From contig JAUIBR010000001.1 in the NCBI GenBank assembly GCA_030427705.1, positions 186,001 to 250,000 on the forward strand: a DNA stretch of 64,000 nt. Reading direction: 5' to 3'. The position numbers were made by a program, and so were the translations under genes. Below, piece after piece: positions 60,154-64,000 of the stretch. The notes under the pieces are model-generated. The model searched no databases and had not been told where the DNA came from. It worked only from the letters and a program-made list of their open reading frames with translations. How positions within the stretch are numbered: position 1 is the stretch's first letter; each line of letters begins with the position of its first letter. Origin of the DNA: a bacterium. Its GTDB lineage: Bacteria; Myxococcota_A; Bradymonadia; Bradymonadales; Bradymonadaceae.

Positions 60154-61427
60154 GGTTGAATCCCAATCGCCCCGGGAATGCCTGTTAGGCTGTCACCTGT
60201 GGAGGTCTCAGCGACATCGGTGACCATTCCGTTCCCACCGAACTCCAACGTACGGATTGACGTGTTCTCGGTCACAAAGACCGTTCCGTTTAACGCTCCG
60301 CGCTCGATCATCACAGCGTTTCCGGGAAGCAGTGTGGCGCTTGAGGCCTGGAGTGGGCCACGATACGTCAACGGTTGGGCGGCCTGAGGGTCCAGATCGA
60401 ACACACGGATGGAATCGTCCATCGAGCTCAACACCAGAACCACATCATTGAACGGTGAAACCACGATATCTTGTGGGTCAGGCACGTCTTCGATGACCTG
60501 AGCACTCGCAACCGTGTCGCCACTGATTGAGGCCACGCCCAATCGGTTCATCCCAAAGAAGTTCGCGTCGCCCAGGAACGCAAATCGCTCGTCCGGCGAA
60601 ACCGCCAAAGACACCACTATTTGCATGTCATCGGTGAAGACTGGCGCCGATGAAAGTCGGGTCGCATCGAAGAAATCAACGATATGCACATCTGCCGGAG
60701 TTTCGTCGTCCAAGATGTCCCGTGCAGCCACTACCGCACGGCCGTCGCTCAAGAACGAGATGCCTTTTGCCAGTTTGGCTTCCGCGAACACACCGTCGTA
60801 GGTTAGCTCGCCCGTCTTGCAGTCAATGTTCACGCGGTGAATCGCGCCACCAACGTTTCGAAAGCCTGTCTCTATGATGTAGAGCGCACTTCCGTCCGGT
60901 GCCATCTCGACGCTTGAAGTGTAGAACTCGCCGGTAAATCTAGGGTTGAAGACCTCCGGAATTCCCGACCCGCTGATTCTAAAGACGCCAACGGACCCGT
61001 CCTTTTGTGGGGCGAAACCCCATTCACCATCCGGCGTGAACTTCACCTCGCCCATCGTGGCGACGCCCATGTTGAATGTCTCACCCGAATCGGTGAGGTC
61101 GCCTTGCTGTGAGACGTTGTAGACCGCCCACTCGGGGCGTTCCATACCATTGTCCGCATAGGGCTTGGCAACGACGAGCTTTCGAACACGGTCAGCCGGC
61201 GCAAGCGTGCGACAGGTTTCCATCTCCATATCGACGCCCATGTCGGCGTCGTTGTTGATGTTGTTAACGTTATTTAGATTGTTAACGTTATTGAGGTTGT
61301 TGACGTTGTTTGGGCCAGTATCTGAGCCCATATCGCGCACGCCGCGATTGTTGTCCTGCGGGGTCGCGTTGTCATCATCACTGCATGCTACAAGCGCGAG
61401 CATGGCAATCAAGATCAGCCATTTCAT
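60150..61427 (-). CDS. Beta-propeller lipoprotein with NNVNN linker
   Basis: A 425-residue lipoprotein (LVACSD, Cys about 15), a short linker with NNVNNLNNVNN repeats (about 38-56) and a C-terminal beta-propeller domain (about 75-425) built on blades such as FTPDGEWGFAPQKDG, APDGSALYIIE, SPDERFAFLGD and SPFNDVVLVLS, like YVTN or lactonase-type propellers. ATG at 61427 is chosen because GGAG lies 6 nt upstream; ATG 61430 is equally close. It shares only the linker with the lipoprotein at 57660. The ligand of the propeller is unknown. Confidence 0.78.
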   Translation of the reverse strand: MKWLILIAMLALVACSDDDNATPQDNNRGVRDMGSDTGPNNVNNLNNVNNLNNVNNINNDADMGVDMEMETCRTLAPADRVRKLVVAKPYADNGMERPEWAVYNVSQQGDLTDSGETFNMGVATMGEVKFTPDGEWGFAPQKDGSVGVFRISGSGIPEVFNPRFTGEFYTSSVEMAPDGSALYIIETGFRNVGGAIHRVNIDCKTGELTYDGVFAEAKLAKGISFLSDGRAVVAARDILDDETPADVHIVDFFDATRLSSAPVFTDDMQIVVSLAVSPDERFAFLGDANFFGMNRLGVASISGDTVASAQVIEDVPDPQDIVVSPFNDVVLVLSSMDDSIRVFDLDPQAAQPLTYRGPLQASSATLLPGNAVMIERGALNGTVFVTENTSIRTLEFGGNGMVTDVAETSTGDSLTGIPGAIGIQP

Positions 61428-61495
61428 CATTCTCTCCACATTCGAGCGAAGAGACGTTCTAGGGCCAAAGTTCTAGGGATTCAAGCTCTACCGCA

Positions 61496-62101
61496 TCAAT
61501 TGGAGACGGCAGTCTCCGCGGCGCGACCGGTGACCTGCCGGATTTGTGCAGCTTCGCGTTTAACAATGCGGCCCAGCGCGTTGCTCATCGCTTCAGCGAC
61601 ACCCTCGGGGCTCTGGGATGGAAGTTCTTCTTCCTCGGTCAATGTCTTAGACCATAGAAGTTTCCCGTCGGCTGCGCTTCGCACGTAGAGCTCCAGCGAA
61701 ATGCGCGCGACCCAATCCGAATCGCTACGGTCAACTTCCTCGATGGCGACCACGCGGCCCCCCACCAGCGCTTGTGCGTCAGCAGTAAAGCCCGTGAGTA
61801 CACTCTTGAACTCGCCCGAGGCTGTCAAAGCCGCACGGACATAGTCGGAAATCATCACGCCCGGTGGGGCTGACCAGCGGTGGTAGTGATAGTAATCCAG
61901 ACGATATTTGCTGGTTCGATACACGATGCGTTGGTCATCGTAAGCCGCATCAACCAGGAATGGCTCCACGCCGATGATGTACTCACCGTCGGTGGCTCCT
62001 GATTCTGGGGGTACCATTTGGTAGTACCGAATTTGCGGTGCGGAGCCGCCACAGGCGCAGAAAAACAGGGCGACGAGGATCAGCAATACGATCTTCTTCA
62101 T
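61496..62101 (-). CDS. PqiC/ABC-transport auxiliary lipoprotein
   Basis: A 201-residue lipoprotein (FFCACGG) of the PqiC / ABC transport auxiliary family found with MCE-type lipid transporters. Signature segments are IRYYQMVPP, IIGVEPFLVDAAYDDQRIVYRTS and VGGRVVAIEEVDRSD. These proteins are outer-membrane lipoproteins that couple with the MCE barrel. Its ATG overlaps the mlaD stop (ATGA). It is last of the visible TolC-zinc-ribbon-MlaD-PqiC operon. The permease and ATPase genes (mlaE, mlaF) are not in the window. Confidence 0.86.
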   Translation of the reverse strand: MKKIVLLILVALFFCACGGSAPQIRYYQMVPPESGATDGEYIIGVEPFLVDAAYDDQRIVYRTSKYRLDYYHYHRWSAPPGVMISDYVRAALTASGEFKSVLTGFTADAQALVGGRVVAIEEVDRSDSDWVARISLELYVRSAADGKLLWSKTLTEEEELPSQSPEGVAEAMSNALGRIVKREAAQIRQVTGRAAETAVSN

Positions 62102-63120
62102 GGAAGCTCCCGTTCTTCTGGGGCATCGCTGAAGAGCAGACGGTTCGGCTTCTCTTCAATCTCACGGCTGAACTGCTTCAGACTATCTGTCGCGATGCGT
62201 AAGTTATACATCGTCGCGCGCAGCTGTTCTTGATTCTGACCGACCACATTCGACATGCGCTCTAGCGCGACCTGGAGGGCGCCCAGGACAACCGTGACAC
62301 GTTGCACTGCGCCTGACAGGTCGACATTCAAAAGTCGTTGTTGAACCAGCTCGTTCGTCTGATTCAATCCTGCCATAGTCTCTTCCAGCTTCAGTCCTTT
62401 CAGCGTGGCGCGTGCTTCATTCACCAACCCCTCAACACTCGCCATGGTGCGTTCAGCACGGTCGCTGGTGCCCTCGACGCTGACAATCGCGCGCTTCAAT
62501 GGCTTTCGATTCTCGTCGATGACCTTTTCAACTTCATCCAGCACATCGAGAGTCTTCTTGGACAACGCGTTCAGATTCTTGATGAGCTCGTCGGTATTGC
62601 TGAGGATTGAGTCGATCTTACGGCGATTAGACGGACGCGTGATGTCCAGAACGTTATTCATGACCTGCTCAGCCTTCACGGCAAGGTCCTCGGCACGGCC
62701 TGTAATCTTATCGATCGCACTCTCGCCAGGCGGAATATTGGAACCTGGCGGTAACAAGTCTGAATCTGCCGTTCCGTCCTGAATCTCGATAAACTTCAAG
62801 CCGGTAATGCCCTGAAACACCATGATGGCTGTGGAGTCTTTCTTGATGGGCGTGCCCTTCTCAAGGCCAATAGAGACCTTCACCTGCTCGACGCTGTCAG
62901 GGTCGACCTTGATCTCATTGATGACGCCAACCCGCACACCCCGCAGCTTCACAGGTGCACCGACTTCGAGTCCGCTCACGCTATCCGTGAAGTAGATGAA
63001 GTAGGTGTCCTTATCCTCGCCCAGCTTAAGGCCGGCGAAGACCACAAGGGTCACCACGAGAAGCAAAGTTGCTCCCGTGACGAATATCCCAAGTTTGACC
63101 TTCTGTGACTTAGTCGCCAT
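62098..63120 (-). CDS. MlaD-like MCE domain protein
   Basis: A 340-residue periplasmic protein with one N-terminal membrane anchor (about 10-30) and a mammalian-cell-entry (MCE) domain (about 38-120) holding the motif GLEVGAPVKLRGVRVGVI. The C-terminal 180 residues are a long, coiled-coil-like helix. MCE rings form a channel for lipids between the membranes. The gene is 32 nt after the small zinc-ribbon gene and overlaps the PqiC-like gene. Lipid transport to or from the outer membrane is likely. Confidence 0.92.
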   Translation of the reverse strand: MATKSQKVKLGIFVTGATLLLVVTLVVFAGLKLGEDKDTYFIYFTDSVSGLEVGAPVKLRGVRVGVINEIKVDPDSVEQVKVSIGLEKGTPIKKDSTAIMVFQGITGLKFIEIQDGTADSDLLPPGSNIPPGESAIDKITGRAEDLAVKAEQVMNNVLDITRPSNRRKIDSILSNTDELIKNLNALSKKTLDVLDEVEKVIDENRKPLKRAIVSVEGTSDRAERTMASVEGLVNEARATLKGLKLEETMAGLNQTNELVQQRLLNVDLSGAVQRVTVVLGALQVALERMSNVVGQNQEQLRATMYNLRIATDSLKQFSREIEEKPNRLLFSDAPEERELP

Positions 63121-63152
63121 GCCCGAAAGGCTACCATTGATTCAGGTGATCG

Positions 63153-63362
63153 TTAGTTTTTTGTGCGACCCTCAACCCATCCACACGACTCACAATGGCG
63201 CACTCCCGCCATCTGATAGACCCCGTATACCGCCAAGATGGCGCTGGCACAGAATGTCGGGAGGATCAGCAATATGGCGACCACGATGAGGAACAGCCCC
63301 CAAACGTAGCGCCATATCTGACGCTGGCGCGCCACACCACCGCCGCACTCTGGACAGGTCAT
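63153..63362 (-). CDS. Small zinc-ribbon membrane protein
   Basis: A 69-residue protein with two Cys pairs (CPEC at 3-6 and CESC at about 57-60) that can form a zinc ribbon, separated by two membrane helices (about 20-35 and 36-50). Its ATG overlaps the TolC-like stop (ATGA). Such small proteins accompany MCE operons in some genomes, but I do not know a name. It might be a membrane-anchored regulator. Confidence 0.6.
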   Translation of the reverse strand: MTCPECGGGVARQRQIWRYVWGLFLIVVAILLILPTFCASAILAVYGVYQMAGVRHCESCGWVEGRTKN

Positions 63363-64000
63363 TGGCTATTGGGCACGCCGGTGTAACCCGCGAGGTTGTA
63401 CAGGGTCTGAATCGCGAGCTCGACGGCGAGTTTGTCTTGAACCAATGCGATTCGCGCGATGGTCAGGGAGTTTTCGGCATTAATGACATCCAGCTGAGTT
63501 GTTGCGCCGTACTGATACGCCAGATTGGCCTGCTTCGCGGCAGTTTCCGCCAACTCGACCTGCGTCTCACTAGACTCCACTTGGTTTACGAGCCCCAAGT
63601 AATCCGCCCAAGCCTGCTCCATTTCAGCGTTCAGATCACTGCGAACGGACCGTTGACCGACTTCAGCTGCAATGCGATCGGCTTCGATGCGGTCGAGTTC
63701 ACCTTCGCGATAACCACCATCCCAAATGACCCATTCACCACCAAGAATCAACGTCCAACGTGGATCTCCGGGATTGAATGCGGTGTCCTTGGTTCCAGCA
63801 ATCTGGAAGGTTCCGAAGAACGTCGGAAGGTATTGGTAATAGACGTCACTGACGTAAAGGTCTGCGATTTCAAACTGCATATCCGCGAGCTTCACGTCTG
63901 GGCGCTGCGAGATCGCGTCTGCCTTGAGCTTGGACAGGTCAATCGAGTCCGTGTTGGCCTTTGGGAACACGACATCGAAATTCGACGGTGTTTGCAAAAG
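63359..64000 (-). CDS. TolC-family outer membrane efflux protein (5' partial)
   Basis: The C-terminal 213 or so residues of a TolC-like protein; the 5' part lies beyond the window. The repeated helical hairpins and the motifs RPDVKLADMQFEIADLYV and YQYGATTQLDVINAENSL are typical of the TolC periplasmic tunnel. It is the first visible gene of the MCE operon, an uncommon but known linkage. A TolC-type channel would pair with an export or lipid transport system. The frame is open to the edge. Confidence 0.86.
   Translation of the reverse strand, partial: LLQTPSNFDVVFPKANTDSIDLSKLKADAISQRPDVKLADMQFEIADLYVSDVYYQYLPTFFGTFQIAGTKDTAFNPGDPRWTLILGGEWVIWDGGYREGELDRIEADRIAAEVGQRSVRSDLNAEMEQAWADYLGLVNQVESSETQVELAETAAKQANLAYQYGATTQLDVINAENSLTIARIALVQDKLAVELAIQTLYNLAGYTGVPNSQ

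Noticed and set aside
1-64000. tRNA, rRNA, insertion sequences, integrases or attachment sites
   Set aside because: No TPsiC-like GGTTCGAATC context outside coding genes, no transposase or integrase motif, and no flanking direct repeats were seen.

Overview
The window looks like part of the chromosome of a Gram-negative, Myxococcota-like bacterium, most plausibly a bradymonad-type deltaproteobacterial relative. That placement is an inference. It rests on lipoproteins with long asparagine/valine linkers (NNVNN type), a Cys-rich modular lipoprotein of the CGDG...E.CD kind, a Ser/Thr kinase fused to an AAA ATPase and TPR-like region, many c-type cytochromes and outer-membrane barrels, and moderate G+C. 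I see no rRNA, tRNA, CRISPR array, insertion sequence or phage gene.

Region 1 (about 1-3.4 kb): the end of a B12-binding radical SAM protein with an MBL-fold hydrolase, then a TetR regulator with a His-rich membrane-anchored protein.

Region 2 (about 3.4-38.5 kb): a dense denitrification island. On the minus strand lies a heme-copper NO-reductase-type operon: a degenerate second subunit I, a 53-residue membrane peptide, a CuA subunit II, a catalytic subunit I with Gln where oxidases carry the cross-linked Tyr, a SCO copper chaperone, and a cytochrome b/ferredoxin/FlpD fusion. Beside it are a Cys-rich lipoprotein and heme O synthase. Divergent from these run a copper nitrite reductase fused to cytochrome c (nirK), a NirV-like protein, a second SCO and a RIC/YtfE repair protein. 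Next come a minus-strand NrfD / Fe-S / tetraheme quinol-oxidising module with a MoaC-MogA fusion, and a plus-strand nap operon (napD, napA, a duplicated four-heme napB, a NapF-like ferredoxin, one unknown). Then follow copD, nadA-nadB, a HemY-type protoporphyrinogen oxidase, a Crp/Fnr regulator without cysteines, a hemerythrin-like protein, NnrS, an operon of three small heme-copper-like membrane proteins with a cytochrome c, a TlpA/YtkA/outer-membrane trio, and an alginate-export-type porin. No nosZ is in the window, so the visible pathway is nitrate to nitrite to NO to N2O.

The island is tied together by eleven near-identical palindromes (consensus aTGATCnaGATCAt) upstream of nearly every transcription unit in it, including the Crp/Fnr gene. 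I read these as operators of that regulator, forming an NO/nitrate-responsive regulon that also takes in heme synthesis, NAD synthesis and NO-damage repair.

Region 3 (about 38.5-57.7 kb): a PLP-dependent decarboxylase, two exported proteins each built from three DsbA-like domains, bifunctional aspartokinase/homoserine dehydrogenase, the large kinase/ATPase, a head-domain lipoprotein, a LigD-phosphoesterase-like protein lacking two key residues, an outer-membrane barrel, an aldehyde dehydrogenase and an RlmD/TrmA-type RNA methyltransferase. Two strong terminators are each followed by iterated, mutually inverted GC-rich repeats.

Region 4 (about 57.7-64 kb): two NNVNN lipoproteins, an isolated type III secretion/flagellar-like pair (FliK/SctP-like and SctQ/FliN-like), and an MCE-type lipid transport operon (TolC-like, small zinc-ribbon membrane protein, MlaD, PqiC) cut by the window edge.
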